A stretch of 6,815 bases of DNA. It comes from JBOHPP01 sp050731755 (GTDB taxonomy: Bacteria > Methylomirabilota > Methylomirabilia > Rokubacteriales > CSP1-6). The position numbers and the translations under genes are program-made. The notes below the pieces were generated by a model. That model was not told the DNA's origin. It searched no databases and was given only the letters and a program-made list of their open reading frames with translations. The stretch lies in contig JBOHPP010000156.1 of the NCBI GenBank assembly GCA_050731755.1, positions 1 through 6,815 on the forward strand. The letters are read 5' to 3'. Shown here piece by piece: positions 1-5,452 of this stretch. Position 1 is the first letter of the stretch. Each line of letters starts with the position of its first letter.

Positions 1-81
1 TTCTACGATGGTGCCGTCGGCCCCTACATCTCCTACATCCAGAAGTTCCGCTCCGAGTTCGAGGCTCTATGCCGAAGCTGA
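1..81 (+). CDS. nuoF: NADH-quinone oxidoreductase subunit F, C-terminal end (partial)
   Basis: Frame 1 is open from the left edge to a TGA at 79-81 and gives 26 residues, FYDGAVGPYISYIQKFRSEF followed by EALCRS. The aromatic and charged 'KFRSEFEA' ending resembles the C-terminus of NuoF, the NADH- and FMN-binding subunit of complex I that passes electrons to NuoG. None of the NADH, FMN or N3 cluster motifs lie inside the window, so the identity rests on the tail and on the fact that nuoF normally precedes nuoG. Its last 13 bases overlap the start of nuoG (ATG at 69), so the two are probably translationally coupled. The last five residues (ALCRS) are encoded almost wholly inside the overlap. 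Confidence 0.8.
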   Translation, partial: FYDGAVGPYISYIQKFRSEFEALCRS

Positions 82-1823
82 CCATAGACGGAAAAGAGCT
101 GGAGGTGGAGGCGGGGACGAACCTCATCGAGGCGGCCCGCGCCCTCGGCATCGAGGTCCCGCACTACTGCTACCATCCCGGGCTCTCGATCGCGGGGCAG
201 TGCCGGCTCTGCATGGTGGACATCGAGAAGACGCCCCGGCCGACCATCGCGTGCAACACGCAGGTGGCGGAGGGGATGGTCGTGCACACGCAGACGGAGC
301 GGGTCAAGGAGACGCGGCGGTCGATCATGGAGTTCCACCTGATCAACCACCCGCTCGACTGCCCGGTGTGCGACCAGGCGGGCGAGTGCTGGCTGCAGAT
401 CTACTACATGCAGCACGGCCTCTACGACCCGCGGATGGTGGACGAGAAGGTCCGCAAGCCCAAGGCGGTGCCGCTGGGGCCCCACGTGATCCTGGACGCC
501 GAGCGGTGCATCCTCTGCTCGCGCTGCGTGCGCTTCTGCGACGAGGTGACGGGCACCGGCGAACTGGGGATCTTTCATCGAGGTGACCACTCCGAGATCG
601 GTCTCTTCCCCGGCCGGGATCTCGACAACAAGTACTCGGGCAACGTGGTCGACATCTGCCCGGTCGGCGCGCTCACCGACCGGGACTTCCGCTTCCAGGT
701 GCGGGTGTGGTACCTGGACAGCACGAAGTCCATCTGCCCGGGCTGCGCCCGCGGCTGCAACATCGAGGTCCACACGAGCCGGCGGCGCCCTCATCACAAC
801 GAGGGCCGACGGGTGGCCCGCCTGAAGCCGCGCTTCAACGCCGACGTCAACCGGTGGTGGATCTGCGACGACGGACGTTACGGCTTCGGGTTCGTCGACG
901 ACCCCACTCGCCTCACGCGTCCGATAGCACGTGACGGAGCCACGCGCGTCTCGGGCAGCCCGACTTACCCAGGCTCGCCTCGGGCGTCGGACGCGCTGCG
1001 GCTTCACACGCCCACGGATCGAGCCGGACCGTCGGCACCCGCTACAAAAATCACCTGGGAGGCGGCGATCGCGGCGGTGGTCGACGCGCTGGGACGGCTC
1101 GACCCCGCCGAGATGGGGATCGTGGCCTCGCCCCGGATGGCCAACGAGGACCTCTTCGCGCTCAAGCAGTTGGTCGAGGGGCGCGGCCTGCCCCCCGTGG
1201 GCTTCCGGGTGCCGCCCCGGGTGCCCGGCGACCAGGACCGTCTGTTGATTCGCGCCGACAAGAACCCCAACACCCGGGGGGCCGAGCTGATCGGTCTCGA
1301 CGGCGATGTGGCCGCCATCCTGGCTGCGGCGCGGGCGGGGCGAATCCGTCTCCTGTGGATCTTCGGGCACGACCTCTTCCAGAGCGCGTGGCCCGAGGCC
1401 GAGGTCGCCAGCGCGCTGGAGGCCGTGGAGACCTTGATCTGGACGGGGAGCAATGCCAATCCCACCAGCGCGCGTGCCCACTGGATTCTCCCGGCCGCCG
1501 CCTGGGTCGAGCGCGAGGGGACGTTCACGAACTTCCAGGGTCGGGTCCAGCGCTTCCGCCAGGCGCTGGAGCCGCTGGGCGAGGCGCGCCCCGAGTGGGA
1601 GATCCTGGGCCTCGTGCTCGGGGCCCTGGGGGCGCCGGTCACGGCCAGCCGCGCCGAGCATTGGTTCCGGGCGCTGGCTACCGCGGTGCCCGCCTTCGCC
1701 GGCCTGACCTATCAGAACCTGGGCGATGGGGGACAGCCGGTTCGAGCGCGGGCTTTGCCCGCGCAACTCAGCCTTCTGGGGGAGGCCTCGGAGGGCGCCG
1801 TCGAGGCCCCCTCCGACGTATGA
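69..1823 (+). CDS. nuoG: NADH-quinone oxidoreductase subunit G (Fe-S wire subunit of complex I)
   Basis: A 584-residue peripheral-arm subunit that carries electrons from NuoF towards NuoI. An N-terminal ferredoxin-like domain has C34, C45, C48 and C62 in the C-x10-C-x2-C-x13-C spacing of the [2Fe-2S] cluster N1b. H94, C98, C101 and C107 fit the His-ligated [4Fe-4S] cluster N5. C147, C150, C153 and C197 fit N4. C223, C226, C230 and C266 fit the off-path cluster N7, which only some bacterial NuoG proteins keep. Residues from about 220 on form a shortened molybdopterin-oxidoreductase-type domain ending with the family segment EREGTFTNFQGRVQRFR (481-497). At 584 residues it is much shorter than the E. 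coli protein (about 900). Residues about 291-327 look like an insertion, between RLTRPIARDG (281-290) and ITWEAAIAAV (328-337), rich in Pro, Ser, Thr and Arg, with more A/T-ending codons than its flanks and part of a dispersed repeat. The ATG at 69 has GAGG at 61-64; the stop overlaps nuoH as ATGA. Confidence 0.96.
   Translation: MPKLTIDGKELEVEAGTNLIEAARALGIEVPHYCYHPGLSIAGQCRLCMVDIEKTPRPTIACNTQVAEGMVVHTQTERVKETRRSIMEFHLINHPLDCPVCDQAGECWLQIYYMQHGLYDPRMVDEKVRKPKAVPLGPHVILDAERCILCSRCVRFCDEVTGTGELGIFHRGDHSEIGLFPGRDLDNKYSGNVVDICPVGALTDRDFRFQVRVWYLDSTKSICPGCARGCNIEVHTSRRRPHHNEGRRVARLKPRFNADVNRWWICDDGRYGFGFVDDPTRLTRPIARDGATRVSGSPTYPGSPRASDALRLHTPTDRAGPSAPATKITWEAAIAAVVDALGRLDPAEMGIVASPRMANEDLFALKQLVEGRGLPPVGFRVPPRVPGDQDRLLIRADKNPNTRGAELIGLDGDVAAILAAARAGRIRLLWIFGHDLFQSAWPEAEVASALEAVETLIWTGSNANPTSARAHWILPAAAWVEREGTFTNFQGRVQRFRQALEPLGEARPEWEILGLVLGALGAPVTASRAEHWFRALATAVPAFAGLTYQNLGDGGQPVRARALPAQLSLLGEASEGAVEAPSDV
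961..1003 (-). repeat. Inverted, shortened copy of the nuoK-pdhA intergenic repeat, inside nuoG
   Basis: Bases 961-986 match the reverse complement of 4408-4433 at 24 of 26 positions. Bases 989-1003 match the reverse complement of 4377-4391 at 13 of 15. The order is conserved. The 16 bases between these blocks in the intergenic copy (4392-4407, most of a GC hairpin) are replaced by two bases (987-988). The copy is translated as NuoG residues about 298-312, inside a segment that looks extra relative to ordinary NuoG proteins. The reading frame stays open. Matches were counted by eye. Confidence 0.75.
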
Positions 1824-2914
1824 CCATCCTGGCCGACGTCGGTATCGCCCTGGGCCGGGTGGCCTTCGTCATGCTGTTCGTGCTGAACGCCGGCGGGCTC
1901 TTGACCTGGGTCGAGCGCAAGCAGTCGGCCATCATGCAGGACCGGATCGGCGCCAACCGCGCGTCCATCTTCGGGCTCCGGCTGATGGGGCTGTTCCACC
2001 CGCTGGCCGACGCCATCAAGATGCTCACCAAGGAAGACTTCCGCCCGGCCCGAGCCGACCGCTTCCTGTTCACGCTGGCCCCGTTCGTCTCCGTGTTCTT
2101 CGCCCTGGTGGCCTTCGCCTCCATTCCTTTCGGAGACACCCTGCGGGTGGGGGGGCGGGAGATCCCGCTGCAGGCCGTCACCGTCAACGTGGGCATTCTC
2201 TACGTCTTCGCCATGCTCTCGCTCGGCGTGTACGGCGTGATGATGGCGGGCTGGTCGTCGGCCAACAACTTCGCGCTCCTGGGCGGGCAGCGGGCGGCCG
2301 CCCTGATGATCTCCGCCGAGATCGCCATCGGCGCCTCCGTGATGGGCGTGATCATGGTCTACGGCTCGCTGAACATGCAGGACATCGTCCGGGGTCAGGG
2401 CGACTACTTGCTGTGGGGATGGCTGCCCAAGTGGGGCCTCGTCACCCAGCCGCTGGCCTTTGTCCTGTTCCTCACCGCGGGCATCGCCGCCACCAAGCGC
2501 ATCCCCTTCGACACGCCGGAAGGGGAGTCCGAGATCATCGGCTACTTCATCGAGTACAGCGGCATGAAGTTCGGCATGTTCGCCATGGCCGACTTCCTGG
2601 AGTCGGTGGTCATCGCCGGCATGACGACCGCCCTGTTCCTGGGGGGCTGGCAGGTTCCCTATGTGGCGGCCGACGGGTTTCGATTTCCCTGGGGGCCCAC
2701 CGTGGCGCTCCCCCACCTGGTCGTCGTCCTCCTGCAGGTGGGGGCCTTCGTGCTGAAGGTCAGCGCGATGATCTTTCTCCTGATGCTCATCCGGTGGACG
2801 CTTCCTCGCTTCCGCTACGATCAGGCCATGCGGCTCGGCTGGCTGGGATTGTTCCCCTTGTCCATTCTCAACATCGCTGTCACCGGCCTGGTGCTCTTGG
2901 TGTGGCATGGTTGA
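1820..2914 (+). CDS. nuoH: NADH-quinone oxidoreductase subunit H (membrane heel subunit)
   Basis: A 364-residue integral membrane protein that links the Fe-S arm to the proton-pumping arm and forms much of the quinone-binding chamber. Family signatures are plain: WVERKQSAIMQDRIGANR (30-47) on the first cytoplasmic loop; the ISAEIAIGAS segment (165-174) with the conserved glutamate E167; and the acidic loop RIPFDTPEGESEIIGYFIEY (227-246) followed by SGMKFGMFAMADF. That loop has E234, E236, E238 and E245, part of the proposed quinone-to-proton coupling path. PRFRYDQAMRLGW (329-341) is the usual motif before the last helix. About eight hydrophobic helices are visible, near 10-31, 84-104, 123-145, 163-183, 208-224, 257-277, 298-323 and 338-362. 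It is somewhat longer than E. coli NuoH (325). The ATG at 1820 overlaps the nuoG stop (ATGA). No strong ribosome site precedes it, so it is probably translated by coupling. Confidence 0.97.
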   Translation: MTILADVGIALGRVAFVMLFVLNAGGLLTWVERKQSAIMQDRIGANRASIFGLRLMGLFHPLADAIKMLTKEDFRPARADRFLFTLAPFVSVFFALVAFASIPFGDTLRVGGREIPLQAVTVNVGILYVFAMLSLGVYGVMMAGWSSANNFALLGGQRAAALMISAEIAIGASVMGVIMVYGSLNMQDIVRGQGDYLLWGWLPKWGLVTQPLAFVLFLTAGIAATKRIPFDTPEGESEIIGYFIEYSGMKFGMFAMADFLESVVIAGMTTALFLGGWQVPYVAADGFRFPWGPTVALPHLVVVLLQVGAFVLKVSAMIFLLMLIRWTLPRFRYDQAMRLGWLGLFPLSILNIAVTGLVLLVWHG

Positions 2915-2929
2915 TGCGCCAGAACCGAA

Positions 2930-2961
2930 ATGAACGATCGGTCGAGGCGAACGCAGCACGG
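2930..2961 (+). repeat. 32-bp direct repeat, copy 1 (nuoH-nuoI gap)
   Basis: This matches 3014-3045 at 29 of 32 positions, with the two copies offset by 84 bases, exactly 28 codons. It begins with an ATG in the nuoI frame and opens a 22-residue ORF (2930-2998) that starts MNDRSRRTQHG, against MNNRSSRTQHG at the start of NuoI, and ends at a TGA at 2996-2998. No ribosome binding site is visible upstream of 2930, so I do not call the short ORF a gene. It may be a dispersed repeat or a relic of a local duplication of the nuoI 5' end. Confidence 0.85.
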
Positions 2962-2994
2962 CGCACCTCGAACAGGCGCTCCTGGGGTGGAGAG

Positions 2995-3013
2995 ATGAGG
3001 GATCGGAGTCGAG
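2995..3013 (+). repeat. Partial third copy of the nuoH-nuoI repeat
   Basis: ATGAGGGATCGGAGTCGAG resembles the first 17 bases of copy 1 (2930-2946), with two substitutions and a 2-base insertion. It directly abuts the copy that begins at 3014. It is short enough to be partly chance, but its position next to copy 2 makes a small repeat cluster plausible. Confidence 0.45.
3005..3008 (+). promoter_or_regulatory. Probable ribosome binding site of nuoI
   Basis: GGAG ends 5 bases before the ATG at 3014 and supports that start. It lies inside the partial repeat copy, so the translation signal of nuoI appears to come from repeat-derived DNA. Confidence 0.55.
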
Positions 3014-3045
3014 ATGAACAATCGGTCTAGCCGAACGCAGCACGG
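3014..3045 (+). repeat. 32-bp direct repeat, copy 2 (start of nuoI)
   Basis: This is the second copy of the repeat at 2930-2961, 29 of 32 identical. It covers the nuoI start codon and the first ten codons plus two bases. Two of the three differences change amino acids (Asp/Asn at residue 3, Arg/Ser at residue 6); the other is silent at residue 5. Confidence 0.85.
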
Positions 3046-3580
3046 ACTGCGGCAGCGGTTCTACCTGGTCGAGGTCCTCAGCGGGCTCGGCCTGACGGCC
3101 GGGCACTTCTTCCGGAACATGGGGCGCCACATCGCCCACGCCCTGGGCCGGCAGAACATCCGGGGCGCCGTCACCATCCAGTACCCCGAGGAGCGCCGGC
3201 CGTACTCACCGCGGCTCCGCAGCCTGCACCGCCTGGTTCGCCGCGAGGACGGCTCACCCCGCTGCGTGGCCTGCATGATGTGCGAAACGGTGTGCCCGGC
3301 GCGCTGCATCTACATCGTGGCCACCGAGCACCCCAACCCCGACATCGAGAAGGTCCCCGAGCGCTTCGACATCGACCTCGGCAAGTGCGTGTTCTGCGGC
3401 TACTGCGTGGAGGCCTGCCCGGAGGACGCGATCCGCATGGATACCGGCATTCTCGAATTCTCCGCCTACAGCCGGGCGGGCATGATCTACACGAAGGAGA
3501 CGCTGCTGGCCCTGGAGCCCGCCGGCCCCGACGGCCGGCCCACGTCAGCGGTGCCCCTGCCGGCCGACCGGAAGCCGTGA
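3014..3580 (+). CDS. nuoI: NADH-quinone oxidoreductase subunit I (two [4Fe-4S] ferredoxin subunit)
   Basis: A 188-residue ferredoxin-type subunit that carries the last Fe-S clusters before quinone. C84, C87, C90 and C94 form one C-x2-C-x2-C-x3-C-P motif; C125, C128, C131 and C135 form the second. The fourth cysteine of each motif ligates the cluster of the other, giving N6a and N6b. An amphipathic N-terminal stretch, RQRFYLVEVLSGLGLTAGHF (13-32), is the usual membrane-contacting helix. The C-terminal tail from about 168 is Pro-rich. ATG 3014 is the only good start: GGAG lies 5 bases upstream and no ATG, GTG or TTG occurs in frame before the conserved helix. The first 11 residues (MNNRSSRTQHG) come from a direct repeat and look foreign to the family, which normally starts close to the 'LRQR' region. 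The stop shares one base with nuoJ (TGATG). Confidence 0.96.
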   Translation: MNNRSSRTQHGLRQRFYLVEVLSGLGLTAGHFFRNMGRHIAHALGRQNIRGAVTIQYPEERRPYSPRLRSLHRLVRREDGSPRCVACMMCETVCPARCIYIVATEHPNPDIEKVPERFDIDLGKCVFCGYCVEACPEDAIRMDTGILEFSAYSRAGMIYTKETLLALEPAGPDGRPTSAVPLPADRKP

Positions 3581-4068
3581 TGGCGCTGGCCGCGTTCCTG
3601 CTCATCGCCACCATCGCCGTGGCTGCCGCGCTGGGACTGGTGCTCAAGCGCAACCCGATCCACGGCGCGCTCTTCCTCGTCGTCAACCTGGGGAGCATCG
3701 CGGCGCTCTATCTCCTGATGGGCTACGAATTCCTGGCCTTCGCTCAGGTGATCATCTACGCGGGGGCCATCATGGTGCTCTTCGTGTTCGCCATCATGGT
3801 CCTGATCCCGGGCAAGGAGGAGACGGGGCCCGATCCCCGCCGGCCCTGGCGGCTGCTGGCCGGCCCCTTGGCCGCCGTGCTGCTGCTCGAGCTGGTCGTC
3901 GTCGTCGCCGCCCGCCGCGCCGCTCCGGCGGCGCCCCCGCCGCCGCCCGGCTTCCCGGCCGGCTTGAGCATCCTCTTCACCGACTTCCTGTTCCCGTTCG
4001 AGCTGACCTCGGTGCTGCTGCTGGCGGCCATGGTCGGCGTGCTGCTGCTGGCGAGGCGGCGGGCGTGA
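3580..4068 (+). CDS. nuoJ: NADH-quinone oxidoreductase subunit J (membrane subunit)
   Basis: A 162-residue membrane subunit of the proton-pumping arm. Five hydrophobic helices are visible, near 3-22, 29-46, 53-77, 92-111 and 138-158. The third contains the family signature YEFLAFAQVIIYAGAIMVLF (49-68), the helix whose pi-bulge is thought to rotate during turnover. The last helix, ELTSVLLLAAMVGVLLLAR (141-159), is also typical. Between helices 4 and 5 is a low-complexity Ala-Pro linker (AARRAAPAAPPPPPGFPAG, 110-128) with five consecutive prolines, within the range of variation for this loop. The ATG at 3580 is preceded directly by an in-frame GTG (3577), which would add one residue. A weak GGAAG at 3570-3574 lies upstream. 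The stop overlaps nuoK by four bases. Confidence 0.95.
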   Translation: MALAAFLLIATIAVAAALGLVLKRNPIHGALFLVVNLGSIAALYLLMGYEFLAFAQVIIYAGAIMVLFVFAIMVLIPGKEETGPDPRRPWRLLAGPLAAVLLLELVVVVAARRAAPAAPPPPPGFPAGLSILFTDFLFPFELTSVLLLAAMVGVLLLARRRA

Positions 4069-4367
4069 TTCCCGAGGCATACTACCTGGCGTTGTCGGCG
4101 GTGCTGTTCACCATCGGGGTGGCCGGCGTCCTCATCCGGCGCAACCCGCTGGTGATCTTCATGTCGATCGAGCTGGCCGTGAACGCGGCCAACCTGGCCC
4201 TGGTGGCGTTCGGCCAGCGGTCGGGCGGCGCCGAGGGTCAGGCGTTGGTGCTGTTCGTCATGGCGGTGGCCGCGGCGGAGGTGTCGGTGGGGTTGGCCAT
4301 CATCGTGGTCATCTTCCGCGCGCGCCAGCGGCTGAGCATCGACGACCTGAGCCTGTTGCGCTGGTAA
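4065..4367 (+). CDS. nuoK: NADH-quinone oxidoreductase subunit K (membrane subunit)
   Basis: A 100-residue, three-helix, MrpC-like subunit of the membrane arm that takes part in proton transfer. Helices lie near 5-24, 28-49 and 60-84. The two buried glutamates essential in E. coli NuoK, E36 and E72, fall at exactly the same numbers here (MSIELAVNAANL, 33-44; AAAEVSVGLAI, 69-79). Length is the family norm. It starts with GTG at 4065 in a GTGA overlap with the nuoJ stop, and GAGG at 4053-4056 sits 8 bases upstream. It is the last nuo gene in the window: the genes for the three antiporter-like subunits NuoL, NuoM and NuoN that usually follow are not here. Confidence 0.97.
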   Translation: MIPEAYYLALSAVLFTIGVAGVLIRRNPLVIFMSIELAVNAANLALVAFGQRSGGAEGQALVLFVMAVAAAEVSVGLAIIVVIFRARQRLSIDDLSLLRW

Positions 4368-4372
4368 GGTAT

Positions 4373-4445
4373 TGCGAGCCGCAGGGCGTCGGCGGGCTGG
4401 GCCCGCCCGCCCGAGGCGAGCCTGAGTGAGTCGTGCGAGCCGCAG
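4373..4445 (+). repeat. GC-rich intergenic repeat element with 12-bp terminal direct repeats
   Basis: An exact 12-bp sequence, TGCGAGCCGCAG, occurs at 4373-4384 and again at 4434-4445, bounding a 73-bp element. The heptamer GCGAGCC appears three times (4374, 4416 and 4435). Bases 4408-4433 and 4377-4391 recur in inverted form inside nuoG (961-1003). The element fills most of the nuoK-pdhA gap (4368-4456) and ends one base before the pdhA ribosome binding site. I see no convincing -35/-10 promoter in the gap. Confidence 0.75.
4391..4407 (+). other. Perfect 7-bp GC hairpin inside the intergenic repeat
   Basis: GGCGGGC (4391-4397) and GCCCGCC (4401-4407) are perfect complements around a TGG loop. 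All seven pairs are G-C. No T-run follows (next bases are CGCCCGAGG), so it lacks a classic intrinsic terminator. It could slow transcription, protect the nuo mRNA end, or simply be the core of the repeat. Most of this hairpin is what the nuoG copy lacks. Confidence 0.7.
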
Positions 4446-4446
4446 T

Positions 4447-4452
4447 GGGAGG
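4447..4452 (+). promoter_or_regulatory. Ribosome binding site of pdhA
   Basis: GGGAGG, 4 bases before the ATG at 4457, decides that start over an in-frame GTG at 4433. The GTG would add eight residues and lies across the repeat junction without a ribosome site of its own. Confidence 0.75.
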
Positions 4453-4456
4453 ACTC

Positions 4457-5452
4457 ATGGCCCAGAAGAAGCAGACCCTGAACATCGACGCCGACCTGGC
4501 CCGGCGGCTGCTCAGCGAGATGATGCTGATCCGCCGCTTCGAGGAAAAGGCCGCCGAGGCCTACGCGCTGGGCAAGATCGGCGGCTTCCTGCACCTGTAC
4601 ATCGGCGAGGAGGCGGTGGCGGTGGGGGCGACCTCGGTGCTGCGGCCCGACGACTACGCCATCTCCGCCTACCGCGACCACGGCCACGCCCTGGCCAAGG
4701 GTTCCGACCCCCGCCGGGCCATGGCCGAGTTGTTCGGTCGCCGCGACGGGCTCTGCCGGGGCAAGGGCGGCTCCATGCACCTCTTCGACAAATCGGTCAA
4801 CTTCCTGGGGGGCCACGCAATCGTCGGCGCCCACCTGCCATTGGCGGCCGGGGTGGGGTTCGCCATCAAGTACCAGGGCGGTGACCAGGTGTGCGTTTGC
4901 TACTTCGGCGACGGCGCCGTGCCCCAAGGCGAGTTCCACGAGGCCATGAACCTGTCCGCCCTGTGGAAGCTGCCGGTGGTCTGGCTCTGCGAGAACAACT
5001 GGTACGCCATGGGGACGTCGGTGGATCGGGCGCTGAGCCAGACGGAGATCTGGAAGTTCGGCCAGGTCTACGGCATCCCCAGCGAGGCGATCGACGGCAT
5101 GGACGTGCTGGCCGTGCGCGAGGTCGTGGGGCGGGCGGTGGAGCGGGCCCGGACCCAGAAGACGCCCTCGCTGATCGAGGCGCGGACGTACCGGTTCCGC
5201 GGCCATTCCATGCGCGATCCGGCGGGGGCCGTCTACCGCACGAAGGAGGAGGTCGAGCGCGAAAAGCTTCGTGACCCCCTCGTGCTCTTCCGCCAGCACG
5301 TGCTGGAGGCCGGACTCCTCACCGAGGCCGACGTCCGGATCCTCGAGAAGGACGTCAACGATCGGGTCGACGACGCGGTCACCTTCGCCGACGCCTCGCC
5401 GGAGCCGCCGCTCGAATGGCTCATGACCGAAGTCTATAAGGAGGAGGCGTGA
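4457..5452 (+). CDS. pdhA: Pyruvate dehydrogenase E1 component, alpha subunit
   Basis: A 331-residue thiamine-diphosphate enzyme subunit. With PdhB it forms the alpha2-beta2 E1 that decarboxylates pyruvate and acetylates the lipoyl group of E2. The TPP/Mg motif GDGAVPQGEFHEAMNLSALW (151-170) leads to the downstream asparagines in CENNW (178-182). HLYIGEEAVAVG (46-57), AYRDHGHALA (71-80) and GKGGSMHLFD (102-111) are E1-alpha signatures. RFRGHSMRDP (246-255) is the phosphorylation-loop region; S251 aligns with the regulatory serine of mitochondrial E1 alpha, though I have no evidence of a kinase here. The phrase KIGGFLHLYIGEEA and the GGHAIVGAHLPLAAG segment favour pyruvate over branched-chain 2-oxoacid or acetoin enzymes, as does the neighbouring E1 beta. 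Substrate is still an inference from sequence style. The stop shares one base with pdhB (TGATG). Confidence 0.92.
   Translation: MAQKKQTLNIDADLARRLLSEMMLIRRFEEKAAEAYALGKIGGFLHLYIGEEAVAVGATSVLRPDDYAISAYRDHGHALAKGSDPRRAMAELFGRRDGLCRGKGGSMHLFDKSVNFLGGHAIVGAHLPLAAGVGFAIKYQGGDQVCVCYFGDGAVPQGEFHEAMNLSALWKLPVVWLCENNWYAMGTSVDRALSQTEIWKFGQVYGIPSEAIDGMDVLAVREVVGRAVERARTQKTPSLIEARTYRFRGHSMRDPAGAVYRTKEEVEREKLRDPLVLFRQHVLEAGLLTEADVRILEKDVNDRVDDAVTFADASPEPPLEWLMTEVYKEEA
5438..5444 (+). promoter_or_regulatory. Ribosome binding site of pdhB
   Basis: AAGGAGG lies inside the end of pdhA, 7 bases before the ATG at 5452. It is a near-perfect Shine-Dalgarno sequence at ideal spacing and favours this ATG over the GTG at 5449, giving pdhB its own strong initiation besides coupling. 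Confidence 0.85.

Noticed and set aside
909..1056. Frameshift or sequencing error in nuoG at the unusual segment
   Set aside because: The frame is open throughout, family blocks on both sides are in the same frame, and the repeat match explains the odd composition better.
33..1766. 577-residue open frame on the - strand opposite nuoG
   Set aside because: It is antisense to a gene with complete Fe-S motifs. The product is Arg/Gly/His/Pro-rich with no recognisable domain, as expected for a high-GC shadow frame.
1712..3139. 475-residue open frame on the - strand opposite nuoH and the start of nuoI
   Set aside because: Low-complexity His/Glu/Gln/Gly-rich translation spanning two real genes and their gap; a shadow frame of GC-rich coding DNA.
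4012..4053. 15-bp direct repeat within nuoJ (4012-4026 and 4039-4053)
   Set aside because: It arises from two Val-Leu-Leu-Leu-Ala runs in the last membrane helix with the preferred CTG codon; ordinary for a hydrophobic helix in high-GC DNA.
4391..4407. Rho-independent terminator after nuoK
   Set aside because: The hairpin is perfect but is followed by a GC-rich stretch with no T-run, and the same sequence belongs to a repeat element; kept only as a hairpin.
4433..4456. GTG start for pdhA, eight codons upstream
   Set aside because: The GTG spans the repeat boundary and has no ribosome site, whereas ATG 4457 has GGGAGG just upstream and gives a normal N-terminus.
4368..4456. Promoter for the pdh operon in the intergenic gap
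   Set aside because: No pair of -35 and -10 like boxes could be made out in this GC-rich, repeat-filled stretch; a promoter of another type cannot be excluded.
4238..5299. 353-residue open frame on the - strand opposite nuoK and pdhA
   Set aside because: Crosses the gene boundary and the repeat, has no domain signature, and lies opposite well-conserved genes.
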